A stretch of 64,000 nt of DNA from Macrococcoides canis (lineage in GTDB: Bacteria > Bacillota > Bacilli > Staphylococcales > Staphylococcaceae), in NCBI RefSeq assembly GCF_002119805.1, contig NZ_CP021059.1, positions 620,001 to 684,000 on the forward strand, read 5' to 3'. The notes beneath the pieces were generated by a model. That model was not told the DNA's origin, did not search any database, and worked only from the letters and a program-made list of their open reading frames with translations. The first letter of the stretch is position 1; each line of letters starts with the position of its first letter. This document shows, piece after piece, positions 1 to 9,028 of this stretch. The translations under genes were made by a program, and so were the position numbers.

Positions 1-797
1 AATATCATCATGATCGTAAATCCTACCATGAGTCCCATCGTAGCTAAGTCTGTATTATCCCCGGATTGAGATTCTGGTATAAGTTCTTCTACGACAACAA
101 ATATCATTGCACCTGCTGCAAATGCAAGTGCATACGGTAAAATTGGTGTCACAAGCAGAACTGCGCCTGCTCCGATAACTGCAAATATCGGTTCGACGAT
201 AGCTGAACCGTGTCCAAGATTGAATGCTTTCATCTTAGACTTCCCGTCACCATGAATAGGTAATGATAACGCTGAACCTTCAGGAATATTTTGAATACCG
301 ATACCGATTGCGAGCCCGATTGCGCCCATTAGTGCAGCACTATTTCCACTGGCAACACCGCCAAATGCCACACCTAATGCCAATCCTTCAGGAATATTAT
401 GCATCGTAATAGCTAAGAATAAAAGTGTAGATTTCTTAAGATTTGTTGATGGACCTTCATTAACGTGTCCAGGATTAGATGCATTTGGATGGATATGCGG
501 AATAATGACATCGAGCAGGCGAATGAAGATACCTCCTAATAAGAATCCGATTGCAGCGGGTAACCATGGTATCACGCCATTCTCTTCACTAAAACTGATT
601 GCAGGTGACAACAGTGACCAGAAAGATGCGGCAATCATAACGCCTGCTGCAAAGCCTTGCATCGTATTCAGTACTTTCGTATTCACAGTTTTGAAGAAAA
701 ATACGATAGACGCACCAAGTCCCGTCATCAGCCAGGTAAAGATTCCGGCGATGCCAGCCTGTACCATTGGTGATAATTGACTAAACCATTCGAACAT
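1..797 (-). CDS. ZIP family metal transporter (C-terminus cut by window start)
   Basis: My own reading of the minus strand from an ATG at 797, preceded by TAAGGAGG, gives an open frame of 265 codons that runs off the window start. The protein is strongly hydrophobic and contains two HN(I)PEG-type motifs, MHNIPEG and IQNIPEG, which supply the metal-binding His and Glu of ZIP transporters (ZupT/GufA branch). A His-containing loop (VIIPHIHP) lies between the first three and the later helices, as in the family. ZIP proteins move divalent metals such as zinc into the cytoplasm; the substrate here cannot be told. It is divergent from the ABC-F gene. The last helix or so is missing. Family assignment is firm. 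Confidence 0.9.
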   Translation of the reverse strand, partial: MFEWFSQLSPMVQAGIAGIFTWLMTGLGASIVFFFKTVNTKVLNTMQGFAAGVMIAASFWSLLSPAISFSEENGVIPWLPAAIGFLLGGIFIRLLDVIIPHIHPNASNPGHVNEGPSTNLKKSTLLFLAITMHNIPEGLALGVAFGGVASGNSAALMGAIGLAIGIGIQNIPEGSALSLPIHGDGKSKMKAFNLGHGSAIVEPIFAVIGAGAVLLVTPILPYALAFAAGAMIFVVVEELIPESQSGDNTDLATMGLMVGFTIMMI

Positions 798-925
798 ATG
801 TACCTCCTTATAAAAAAACGTTATAATATTATATTGATATTTATAATACATAACTATATCATAAACGTATTTAATGAGATATTGTTTCTTGTTCGAAATA
901 AAGATAATAAGTGGGAGTTTATATT

Positions 926-2800
926 ATGGAAGCATATAAAATAGAAAATCTGACAAAGCAGTATGGGGTTAAAACAGTTTTTGAAAACCTCAGCTTAAGC
1001 ATTTCAACTGGTGATAAAATTGCCCTCGTTGGTATCAATGGAACAGGTAAAAGCGCGCTGTTAAAATGTATTGCTGAAATAGAGGAGCATAATGGAACGG
1101 TAACGCATCCTAATGGATTTACAATCGAGTATGCAGCGCAATCACCTGTACTGGATGAATCACTATCAATTACTGATAATGTGCTGGACCGCACGCATCC
1201 AGTGATGCAGTTATTTAAGAAGTATAATCACATATTAAAACAGATGGAAACAGATTATAATGAAGCACTGGCACATGAACTTAGTGAAGTTCAGACACAG
1301 ATTGAACAAATGGATGGATTTACATACCGCAGCTCAGCAGAAGCGATTCTTACAAAACTAGGAATATTGAATCTTGAAGCACCAGTATCTACACTTAGCG
1401 GTGGTCAGAAGAAACGTGTTGCGCTTGCAAAATCATTACTTAAGGCACCAGACTTGCTGCTGCTTGACGAACCAACAAACCACCTTGATTTTGAATCTAT
1501 ATACTGGCTCATTCAGTTCATAAAAAACTATAACAAGGCTGTACTTGTCGTGACACATGACCGTTACTTTCTTAATGAGATTACGAACCGTATTGTAGAA
1601 TTAAGAAATGGTAAGCTATATCAGTATCGTGGTAACTACGAAGATTATATCGTTCAAAAAGCAGAAGATGAACTTATCCTTGCCAATCAGGAACAGAAAG
1701 AAAGACAACTGTATAAACAGGAACTTGCCTGGATGCGTAAAGGTGCGAAAGCGAGAACGACGAAGCAGCAGGCGAGAATTGACCGTTTCAGTGATATAGA
1801 GGATAAAGTAAAAGCACAGAAGAAATCTGAAACGATGGAAATCAATCTTCAAAATAAACGTCTCGGTAAGCAGGTATTTGAACTAGAATCGGTTGGCATG
1901 CACTTTGATGACAAAGTGTTATTTGCAGGCTTCAGCGATATTGTGCAGACGACAGACCGCATCGGTATCGTTGGGCAGAACGGCACTGGAAAATCAACGC
2001 TATTGAATTTGCTGGCTGGCGAACTATCACCGAAGACGGGAACGATCAAAACAGGCCAGACGGTTAGAATCGGCTATTATCGACAAATAGAAATGGAACT
2101 GGAAAAAGATATGCGCATGATCGACTTCTTAAGAGAGAAAGCTGAAATTGGCTTCACTTCTACAGGTGAGAAGATCTCTGTTACGCAGCTGCTGGAACGT
2201 TTCTTATTTCCTTCTGCTGTTCATGGCACCTATATTAGCAAACTGAGCGGTGGAGAACGTAAACGTCTCTATTTGTTAAGCATATTAATTCAAGGACCTA
2301 ACGTATTATTACTGGATGAACCGACGAACGATCTGGATACTGAGACATTAACCGTCCTGGAACAGTATCTTGAGACATTTAAAGGCGCTGTCATCACAGT
2401 CAGCCATGACAGATATTTTCTGAATAAAGCAGTGACATCTTATTGGTATGTACATGAAAATACGGTTCATAAAATTTTAGGAGATTTTGAAGATTACTTG
2501 CATTTCAAATCACAGATAGAGAAAAATATTACAGTACAGTCGCCAGAGAAAAATGACAAACATACAAATCAAGAAAAGGAAAAGAAACGTGTATCCTATA
2601 AAGATAAACGTCGCTTTGAATTTTTGACAGATGCAATTGAAACATTGGAACAGGACATTGAAGATATCGATGCTGCAATTGCACAAGAGACGACGAATTA
2701 TGATAAACTCAATCAATTGACGTCTGAACGTCAGGAGAAAGAAACGTTATATGAAACATACTTTGAAGAATGGGATGAACTTTCTGCACGAATGGAGTAG
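926..2800 (+). CDS. ABC-F family ATPase, Uup-like
   Basis: This 624-residue protein has two ABC ATPase domains and no membrane segments. Domain 1 has Walker A GINGTGKS, signature LSGGQKKR and Walker B with DEPTNHLD; domain 2 has GQNGTGKST, LSGGERKR and DEPTNDLD. A charged linker joins them, and the last roughly 80 residues look like a coiled coil, as in Uup. ABC-F proteins act on ribosomes or DNA intermediates rather than in transport. A GTG at 911 is in frame, but the ATG at 926 is preferred because GTGGGAG at 911-917 is then its ribosome binding site. Only three bases separate it from recQ, so the two are probably cotranscribed. The exact role is unknown. Confidence 0.92.
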   Translation: MEAYKIENLTKQYGVKTVFENLSLSISTGDKIALVGINGTGKSALLKCIAEIEEHNGTVTHPNGFTIEYAAQSPVLDESLSITDNVLDRTHPVMQLFKKYNHILKQMETDYNEALAHELSEVQTQIEQMDGFTYRSSAEAILTKLGILNLEAPVSTLSGGQKKRVALAKSLLKAPDLLLLDEPTNHLDFESIYWLIQFIKNYNKAVLVVTHDRYFLNEITNRIVELRNGKLYQYRGNYEDYIVQKAEDELILANQEQKERQLYKQELAWMRKGAKARTTKQQARIDRFSDIEDKVKAQKKSETMEINLQNKRLGKQVFELESVGMHFDDKVLFAGFSDIVQTTDRIGIVGQNGTGKSTLLNLLAGELSPKTGTIKTGQTVRIGYYRQIEMELEKDMRMIDFLREKAEIGFTSTGEKISVTQLLERFLFPSAVHGTYISKLSGGERKRLYLLSILIQGPNVLLLDEPTNDLDTETLTVLEQYLETFKGAVITVSHDRYFLNKAVTSYWYVHENTVHKILGDFEDYLHFKSQIEKNITVQSPEKNDKHTNQEKEKKRVSYKDKRRFEFLTDAIETLEQDIEDIDAAIAQETTNYDKLNQLTSERQEKETLYETYFEEWDELSARME

Positions 2801-2803
2801 GTT

Positions 2804-4570
2804 ATGAAACACATATTACAAGAGTATTTTGGTTATTCGAGCTTTAGGCCTGGGCAGCAGCAATTGATAGATTATGCGATAAATAATGTCCCGACACTTG
2901 GTATTCTTCCGACAGGTGGCGGGAAATCTATATGCTATCAAGTGCCGGGTATCTACAAAGGGGGATTGACGCTCGTCATAAGCCCCCTCATCTCATTGAT
3001 GAAAGACCAGGTGGATGCACTGAATGCGAGTGGTATTAAAGCAAGCTATATCAATTCTTCACTATCGAAACAGGAAGTACGTGAAGTCGAAACGCAATTA
3101 ATGTCAGGTGAGTGCCAATTTCTGTATGTTGCGCCTGAACGATTTGATAATCATTATTTTCAGAAGATGCTCTATTCCCTTGATATTCGACTTGTCGCTT
3201 TCGATGAGGCACACTGTATCTCAAAATGGGGGCATGACTTTAGGCCGAGCTACCGTGACGTCGTCCAAAAAGTGATGACGTTACCTCATCAATTCACGCT
3301 TATGGCATTAACAGCGACGGCTACCGTAGATGTTAAAGAGGATATATGCAGTTTACTGCACATTCAGCTTGACCATGTTATTGAAACGAGTACAAGAAGA
3401 GAGAACTTGAAGTTCATCGTAGATCCGACGTATCAGAAACAAAAGATGGTCATTGATTATATACAGCGTCATAGTGATGCATCAGGCATTATCTATGCCA
3501 GTACAAGAAAGCAAGTAGAGATGTTAAGTGAAGTATTTGAAGTGAATCAGATTCGCCATGCGATCTATCATGCAGGACTTAAGAAAGAAGAAAAAGAACG
3601 TAATCAGAGCGCCTTTGTTCGTGATGATATCCCGGTGATGATTGCAACGAATGCCTTTGGAATGGGGATAGATAAGTCAAATGTCAGATATGTCATCCAT
3701 TACAATATGCCACAAGATATAGAAAGCTATTATCAGGAAGCAGGTCGTGCCGGGCGTGATGGGTTAAACAGCGAATGTATCTTAATGTTTTCGGAAGCGG
3801 ATATAAAGCTGCAGCATTTCTTTATAGAAACTGCGCCTGAAGCGGTGCAGGAACTGAAGAAGGATAAGTTGAATAAGATGATTCAATATACGAAGACGAA
3901 GCGATGTCTGCAATCGACCATCATCAATTATTTTAATCCGAATGAACATCTGAAAAATTGTGGACAATGCTCAAACTGTGTGAAGCAGGATGAGAACTAT
4001 AATATGACAACGGAAGCGAAACAAATATTAAGCTGCCTAATTCGCATAAAGATTCCGGTAACAAAGGTTCTGCTTTCTAAAGTGCTGCACGGAGAATCTG
4101 ATGATCAGATCCACAACGAATCACTTGAATCACTATCTACTTTTGGCTTGTTGAAGAACTATGAAGCAAGTGCCGTTCAATCATTTATCGATACTCTGAT
4201 CTTTAATGGTTATATCAGAATACATGACAACTATCTATATTGTGATGAGGCAGCAAAAGCAATCTTATTTAAAGATGAACAGGTGATGACATATTATAAA
4301 CCGAATCAATACAATGAAAAAGTCAAGATTACGACGATCGGTGCTGTAGATAATACGTTATTAAAGGCGCTGAAGACAGCACGTAAAGAGTTAAGTGAAC
4401 GGCTGGATATACCACCGTTTACTATATTTTCTGATCATACGCTTGAGCTTTTTGCCGATAAGAAGCCGGTTTCTAAAGAAGATATGATATTGATCGAAGG
4501 TGTCGGGTCTTATAAACTTAAGCATTACTGTCCAAAATTTATTGAAGTAATTCAGAAGTATGTAAGCTAA
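2804..4570 (+). CDS. recQ: ATP-dependent DNA helicase RecQ
   Basis: This 588-residue superfamily 2 helicase unwinds DNA 3'-5' during recombinational repair. Walker A lies within LPTGGGKSICYQ near residue 40 and the DEAH-type box reads DEAHC near residue 135. The helicase C domain carries the arginine-rich motif QEAGRAGRDG. A RecQ zinc site follows, with CGQCSNC plus an upstream Cys, then a winged-helix region. The C-terminal 75 residues resemble an HRDC domain (IEGVGSYKLKHY). Length and domain order match staphylococcal and Bacillus RecQ. It follows the ABC-F gene by three bases. The start ATG has a weak site in TGGAGTAGG. Confidence 0.95.
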   Translation: MKHILQEYFGYSSFRPGQQQLIDYAINNVPTLGILPTGGGKSICYQVPGIYKGGLTLVISPLISLMKDQVDALNASGIKASYINSSLSKQEVREVETQLMSGECQFLYVAPERFDNHYFQKMLYSLDIRLVAFDEAHCISKWGHDFRPSYRDVVQKVMTLPHQFTLMALTATATVDVKEDICSLLHIQLDHVIETSTRRENLKFIVDPTYQKQKMVIDYIQRHSDASGIIYASTRKQVEMLSEVFEVNQIRHAIYHAGLKKEEKERNQSAFVRDDIPVMIATNAFGMGIDKSNVRYVIHYNMPQDIESYYQEAGRAGRDGLNSECILMFSEADIKLQHFFIETAPEAVQELKKDKLNKMIQYTKTKRCLQSTIINYFNPNEHLKNCGQCSNCVKQDENYNMTTEAKQILSCLIRIKIPVTKVLLSKVLHGESDDQIHNESLESLSTFGLLKNYEASAVQSFIDTLIFNGYIRIHDNYLYCDEAAKAILFKDEQVMTYYKPNQYNEKVKITTIGAVDNTLLKALKTARKELSERLDIPPFTIFSDHTLELFADKKPVSKEDMILIEGVGSYKLKHYCPKFIEVIQKYVS

Positions 4571-4634
4571 TTAGTTGTTTATCTTATAGTGTTTAGGTTA
4601 TATGTATTACATTAAATTCTTTAAGAGGTGCGAC

Positions 4635-5555
4635 ATGATAAAATTTAAACATGTTTCGAAACGTTACGGTGAGAATACGGTTGTAGATGATATCAACTTT
4701 GAAATTGAAGAAGGAGAATTTTTTGTTATTATCGGACCTTCAGGTAGTGGAAAGACAACGACATTAAAAATGATCAATCGCTTGATTCCTTTGTCAGAAG
4801 GTTATATTTACTTTAAAAATCGACCTATCAGTGACTACAAGCTTGATGAGATGCGCTGGGATATCGGCTATGTACTCCAACAAATTGCACTATTCCCTCA
4901 TATGACAATTAAAGAGAATATTAGTCAAGTGCCTCTTATGAAGAAGTGGCCGCAAGAACGTATCGATAAAGATGCAGTGCGCTTATTGAATATGGTAGGA
5001 CTTGAAAGTGAAGCATATTTACAACGTTACCCTGATGAATTATCCGGTGGACAGAAACAACGTGTAGGCGTTGTTCGTGCTTTAATGGCAGACCCTCCTG
5101 TTATTTTGATGGATGAACCTTTCAGTGCACTGGATCCTATCTCACGCGAAAAGCTGCAGGATGATCTTATTCGACTGCAATCCGAAATTAAGAAGACGAT
5201 TATCTTTGTAACGCATGATATATCTGAAGCCTTGAAGCTTGGTGATAGAATATGTCTGATGAATAATGGAAAGATAGAGCAGATTGGGACACCTGAATCA
5301 TTCATTAATGCTCCGAATAATGAGTTTGTTAAGACATTTATGGGAAATGCGGTACGTGTGAATCAATATGCCAGAAATGTAATGAGACCTCTCGATGTAG
5401 CTACGTCCGCACAAGTAGCACCGGATACTTCATTGCAGGAAGTCTATGCCTTACTCACTGAACATGAATATATTGCTGTGATAGAAGATACAAGAAGAAT
5501 TGGTGTTATCTCACGTACAGATGTATTGCGTGCGCTGAGTAAGGAGGCGATGTAA
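4635..5555 (+). CDS. Glycine betaine/choline/ergothioneine-type ABC transporter, ATP-binding subunit with CBS domain
   Basis: This 306-residue ATPase energises the importer encoded by the next gene. It has Walker A GPSGSGKTT, Q-loop, signature LSGGQKQR and Walker B VILMDEPFSALD. The last 60 or so residues resemble a CBS module (IAVIEDTRRIGVISRTDVLRA), which in OpuA/OpuC-type ATPases senses ionic strength or nucleotides. The frame opens at 4602, but AGAGGTG at 4625-4630 places the start at the ATG at 4635. The stop and the next start overlap by one base (TAATG). The family includes OpuBA/OpuCA and EgtV; the substrate cannot be fixed from the ATPase. Confidence 0.9.
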   Translation: MIKFKHVSKRYGENTVVDDINFEIEEGEFFVIIGPSGSGKTTTLKMINRLIPLSEGYIYFKNRPISDYKLDEMRWDIGYVLQQIALFPHMTIKENISQVPLMKKWPQERIDKDAVRLLNMVGLESEAYLQRYPDELSGGQKQRVGVVRALMADPPVILMDEPFSALDPISREKLQDDLIRLQSEIKKTIIFVTHDISEALKLGDRICLMNNGKIEQIGTPESFINAPNNEFVKTFMGNAVRVNQYARNVMRPLDVATSAQVAPDTSLQEVYALLTEHEYIAVIEDTRRIGVISRTDVLRALSKEAM

Positions 5556-7069
5556 TGAATTCACTATGGCAGACATTTTCAGAACGTAAATATGAGTTAT
5601 TGCAGGCATTGTTCGAACATATTCAAATTTCTTTTATTGCCTTACTAATTGCAACATTAATCGCGATCCCAATTGGAATCTATTTAACACGTCATTCGAA
5701 GATTGCTGAACCGATTATTAATGTGACAGCTGTATTGCAGACAATTCCATCTCTTGCTTTACTCGGATTGATGATTCCACTATTTGGTATTGGACGAGTA
5801 CCGGCAATTATAGCACTCGTTATCTATGCTTTACTACCGATTCTGCGCAATACATATACAGGGATTAAAGAGGTAGATCCTTCATTGAAAGAGGCAGCTA
5901 GTGGCATCGGTATGAATACATTCCGTCAGTTAACTAAGGTTGAAATTCCTTTAGCGATGCCGGTCATTATGGCTGGTATCAGAACAGCGATGGTCCTCAT
6001 CATAGGAACTGCAACGCTTGCAGCATTTATAGGAGCTGGTGGTTTAGGAGATTTAATTCTTCTTGGTATTGACCGTAATAACACAAGCATTCTTCTGTTA
6101 GGTGCAATTCCTGCAGCACTGCTAGCATTACTATTTGATTTTCTGTTAAAACGTATGGAGAAATTGAGCTACAGAAAACTTATCTATATTCTCGGTACGA
6201 TGCTGCTTGTATTCTTGCTTGTAGCAGTGGGACCATTATTATTTGGTAAAGAAGAAAAGATGAAATTTGCAGGTAAGCTCGGAACTGAACCTGAGATTAT
6301 TACAAATATGTACAAATATGTTATTGAAGAAAAGACAGATGTCTCAGTTGAAGTTTCACCAGGTATGGGTAAGACGACATTTTTATTCAATGCATTGAAA
6401 TCGGACAATATTGATGGTTATCTGGAGTTTACAGGAACAGTGCTTGGAGAAATCACTAAAGAAGATCCTGAAGCAACGACAGAAGCTGAAGTTTATCAGC
6501 AGGCTAATGAAAGTCTAAAGAAAAAATATGATATGGCTTTACTAAAACCGATGAAATATAACAACACGTATGCACTGGCAGTGAAGAAAAGTTACGCTGA
6601 AGAACATAACTTAAAAACGATATCTGACCTAAAAAAGGTAAAAGATGACATTAGAGTAGGATTTACATTAGAGTTTAATGATAGAAATGATGGTTATAAA
6701 GGTATCCAGAAGAAATATAACATTAAGTTTAACAATGTGAAGACAATGGAACCGAAGATTCGTTATCAGGCAATCGATCAGAATAAGATTGATCTGATGG
6801 ATGCTTATTCAACGGATGCGGAACTTAAGAAATATGATATGGTCGTGCTGAAAGATGACAAACATCTATTCCCGCCATATCAAGGTGCGCCTTTATTGAA
6901 ACAGAGTACAATCGACAAACATCCAGAAGTCGTCGATGCATTAAACACACTTTCAGGTAAGATTACAGATGAAGAAATGCAGAAGATGAACTATGAAGTT
7001 GCGTATAACAACAAGACTCCAGAAAGTGTCGCAAAGGCATACTTGAAAAAAGAAAAGATAATAAAATAA
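5555..7069 (+). CDS. Fused permease and substrate-binding protein of an osmolyte/ergothioneine-type ABC importer
   Basis: This 504-residue fusion has an N-terminal permease half (about residues 1-205, five or six helices, with a coupling motif around EAASGIGMN) and an extracellular C-terminal binding domain (about residues 235-504) joined by one more helix. The binding domain includes GKLGTEPEIITNMYKYVIE and EFTGTVLGEI, typical of OpuCC/OpuBC-type proteins. Fusing permease to receptor is shared by choline/betaine transporters and by EgtU, the ergothioneine importer subunit. Which substrate is used is undecided. AAGGAGG at 5541-5547 precedes the ATG. A terminator hairpin follows directly. Role as an ABC import subunit is firm. 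Confidence 0.9.
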   Translation: MNSLWQTFSERKYELLQALFEHIQISFIALLIATLIAIPIGIYLTRHSKIAEPIINVTAVLQTIPSLALLGLMIPLFGIGRVPAIIALVIYALLPILRNTYTGIKEVDPSLKEAASGIGMNTFRQLTKVEIPLAMPVIMAGIRTAMVLIIGTATLAAFIGAGGLGDLILLGIDRNNTSILLLGAIPAALLALLFDFLLKRMEKLSYRKLIYILGTMLLVFLLVAVGPLLFGKEEKMKFAGKLGTEPEIITNMYKYVIEEKTDVSVEVSPGMGKTTFLFNALKSDNIDGYLEFTGTVLGEITKEDPEATTEAEVYQQANESLKKKYDMALLKPMKYNNTYALAVKKSYAEEHNLKTISDLKKVKDDIRVGFTLEFNDRNDGYKGIQKKYNIKFNNVKTMEPKIRYQAIDQNKIDLMDAYSTDAELKKYDMVVLKDDKHLFPPYQGAPLLKQSTIDKHPEVVDALNTLSGKITDEEMQKMNYEVAYNNKTPESVAKAYLKKEKIIK

Positions 7070-7078
7070 ATTTATTAA

Positions 7079-7108
7079 AAAGATAGCAAAAATTTGCTAT
7101 CTTTTTTT
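7079..7108 (+). terminator. Rho-independent terminator after the ABC importer operon
   Basis: GATAGCAAA and TTTGCTATC form a hairpin with a short A-rich loop, followed by a run of seven T. It ends the two-gene importer unit. Confidence 0.85.
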
Positions 7109-7150
7109 ATTTTCTCTATCATAATATAAAAACAAACAGGAGGAGCTACT

Positions 7151-8203
7151 ATGAAACCACAACTAGAAAGTCTAGGCGTCTATAAGGCGGGATTATCAGA
7201 GGAAGCATTAAAACGCAAGTTTAATGTTGAAGGAGAATTCAGCAGGCTCTCATCGAATGAAAATCCGATCGGTCCTTCACCGGAAGTATATAAAGCGATA
7301 CATTCACAACATGCACTCAACTATTATCCAGATCCGGAGGCGGTAAACTTAAAAGCAGCGCTTGCAGAGTTCTATCACGTAAATAGTGAACAAATTCTTA
7401 TAGGAGCTGGACTTGATGAGATTATCATGATGATCTCTCGTGCACGTCTGAATCCTAAAGGTCATATATTGACGAGCGAAGGAACGTTTATTCAATATAC
7501 AACTCACGCTTTGATTGAGGATAATGAGGTAGTCACTGTACCTCTGAAAGAAGGAAAGTTTGATCTGCAAGGTTTCAAAGATAAGATGAATGAAGACACA
7601 AGTATCATCTGGATCTGTAACCCAAATAATCCGACAGGTACTTATGTTACTGCAGCGGAATTGACTGCATTTTTAGAAACTGTACATGAAGATGTAATGG
7701 TTGTACTCGATGAAGCATACTTTGAATTTGTGCTACGTGAAGATTATCCGGATGGCGTAGCGTTACTTGAACGTTTCCCGAACTTAATCGTGCTCAGAAC
7801 ATTTTCTAAAGCTTATGGATTAGCAGGGCTACGCGTAGGTTATGCCATAACATCTCAAGCATATATTGATGTGTTCAATAAAGTAAAACTGCCATTTAAT
7901 GTAACAACACTATCACTAGTGGGCGCAATTGCAGCATTGAAAGACCAGCAATATTTAAAGGAATATGTTGTTCATAATGATAATGAACGTAATAAATTCT
8001 TTGAAGCCGACTATAAAGAACACCTTATTGACAGCGTAACAAACTTTATATTTGTTAAGACAGATCAGCCCGAAGCATTATTCGAAGCTCTGATCAAAGG
8101 TGGCGTAATTGCTAGACCGATGCCGGGTGGGGTAAGAATCTCGATTGGTACGCGTGAGGATAATGAGAAAGTGCATAAAGTGCTCAATTTATTCTTCAGT
8201 TAA
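7151..8203 (+). CDS. hisC: Histidinol-phosphate aminotransferase-like, PLP-dependent
   Basis: This 350-residue class I/II aminotransferase matches HisC in length and motifs. LSSNENPIGPS lies near the N-terminus, WICNPNNPTGTY is the substrate/PLP loop, LDEAYFEF carries the PLP-contacting Asp and Tyr, and TFSKAYGLAGLRVGY contains the Schiff-base lysine. The C-terminal arginine motif reads GGVRISIGT. HisC transfers amino groups between glutamate and imidazole-acetol phosphate; many Firmicute enzymes also serve phenylalanine and tyrosine synthesis. No other his gene is nearby, so it is an orphan and the aromatic role is plausible. AGGAGG precedes the ATG. It is probably a single-gene unit. Confidence 0.85.
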   Translation: MKPQLESLGVYKAGLSEEALKRKFNVEGEFSRLSSNENPIGPSPEVYKAIHSQHALNYYPDPEAVNLKAALAEFYHVNSEQILIGAGLDEIIMMISRARLNPKGHILTSEGTFIQYTTHALIEDNEVVTVPLKEGKFDLQGFKDKMNEDTSIIWICNPNNPTGTYVTAAELTAFLETVHEDVMVVLDEAYFEFVLREDYPDGVALLERFPNLIVLRTFSKAYGLAGLRVGYAITSQAYIDVFNKVKLPFNVTTLSLVGAIAALKDQQYLKEYVVHNDNERNKFFEADYKEHLIDSVTNFIFVKTDQPEALFEALIKGGVIARPMPGGVRISIGTREDNEKVHKVLNLFFS

Positions 8204-8268
8204 TCAAATTACTACAATTAGCAGTGTAGATTGCTTATAATAATAGTAATATAAGAAAAAGGATGATT

Positions 8269-8802
8269 ATGATGAGACAGTCTATTGCAATTGATATGGA
8301 TGAAGTACTTGCAGATACGTTGAAGAAAGTGATCTTTCAGTTTAACGAAAGTGCAGGCATGTCCTTAACGAAAGAAGATTTGTACGAAAAGAAACTTCGT
8401 ACAGAATATCCAGAACACGTGGATAAGTTAGACAAACTGTTACTGGATCGAGGTTTCTTTAGAGATTTAGAAGTATTTCCTGATGCTGTGCGTGTCGTAG
8501 AGCGACTTAACCATCATTACGATGTTTACATTGCTACAGCTGCTATGGATGTGCCTACATCGTTCGATGCAAAATACGAATGGCTAAGAGAACATTTCCC
8601 ATTTTTAGATCCGCAGCATTTTATCTTCTGCGGTAACAAAGGCGTAGTTGGAACAGATTATCTGATCGATGATAATCCAAGACAACTGCGTGCATTTAAA
8701 GGTAAAGGGATTATCTTCGATGCGGTACATAATCAAAGTGTCTCTGAATTTGACAGAGTGAAATCATGGAATGATGTTGAACGTTACTTCTTTGATAAGT
8801 AG
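8269..8802 (+). CDS. 5'(3')-deoxyribonucleotidase-like HAD phosphatase
   Basis: This 177-residue HAD-superfamily protein begins with the nucleophile motif IAIDMDEVLADT (DxD). It continues with the small-domain pattern FPDAVRVVERL, the motif ATAAMD, and the acidic motif YLIDDNPRQL. This set matches the 5'(3')-deoxyribonucleotidase family, which dephosphorylates dNMPs and is widespread in staphylococci. Three ATG codons are in frame (8263, 8269, 8272). The AAAAAGG at 8256-8262 abuts the first, so 8269 is preferred, also by similarity to staphylococcal homologues. Substrate specificity is inferred from family only. Confidence 0.82.
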   Translation: MMRQSIAIDMDEVLADTLKKVIFQFNESAGMSLTKEDLYEKKLRTEYPEHVDKLDKLLLDRGFFRDLEVFPDAVRVVERLNHHYDVYIATAAMDVPTSFDAKYEWLREHFPFLDPQHFIFCGNKGVVGTDYLIDDNPRQLRAFKGKGIIFDAVHNQSVSEFDRVKSWNDVERYFFDK

Positions 8803-8830
8803 CGATTATCTATATGCTTTATATTTGAAG

Positions 8831-9006
8831 CGACAAAAGAGGGTGAGACATAAGTCTCAGCCCTCTTCTGTTTAACAGCTTAAACGGCGGAACAGAAGTT
8901 GCCCCTACGACAAAAGCCGAACAAAAACTATAAATCAAAGAACGATTTATTAGTTTTGTTCGGTTTTTGCTTGTGGCAGAACACTTCTGTCCCAGCCTCT
9001 TTGTCG
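8831..9006. repeat. 176-bp inverted-repeat element (full-length copy)
   Basis: The interval between the convergent nucleotidase and lipid kinase genes is filled by a structured element. Its ends are imperfect inverted repeats: CGACAAAAGAGGGTGAGACA at the left matches the reverse complement of the right end, CGACAAAGAGGCTGGGACAG. Inside are GAGAC-ATAA-GTCTC, then GTTTAA-CAGC-TTAAAC, then a long hairpin at 8912-8969 (GCCGAAC pairing with GTTCGGT). A shorter relative lies at 25331-25403. It carries no credible ORF. It may also terminate both flanking genes. The TGTCCCAGCCT end resembles intergenic repeats I know from staphylococci. Confidence 0.7.
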
Positions 9007-9028
9007 TAATCATGATTTCATATATTTA

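Noticed and set aside
505-780. 91-residue plus-strand ORF
   Set aside because: It lies antisense to the clear ZIP transporter frame and has no ribosome binding site or recognisable motif.
798-910. AT-rich dyad between the ZIP and ABC-F genes as a metal-regulator operator
   Set aside because: It fits neither the Zur nor the MntR consensus I know, and A/T-only symmetry in low-GC DNA is expected by chance.
8819-9013. 64-residue minus-strand ORF in the inverted-repeat element
   Set aside because: The translation follows hairpin arms, has no good start signal, and is not preserved in the second copy of the element.
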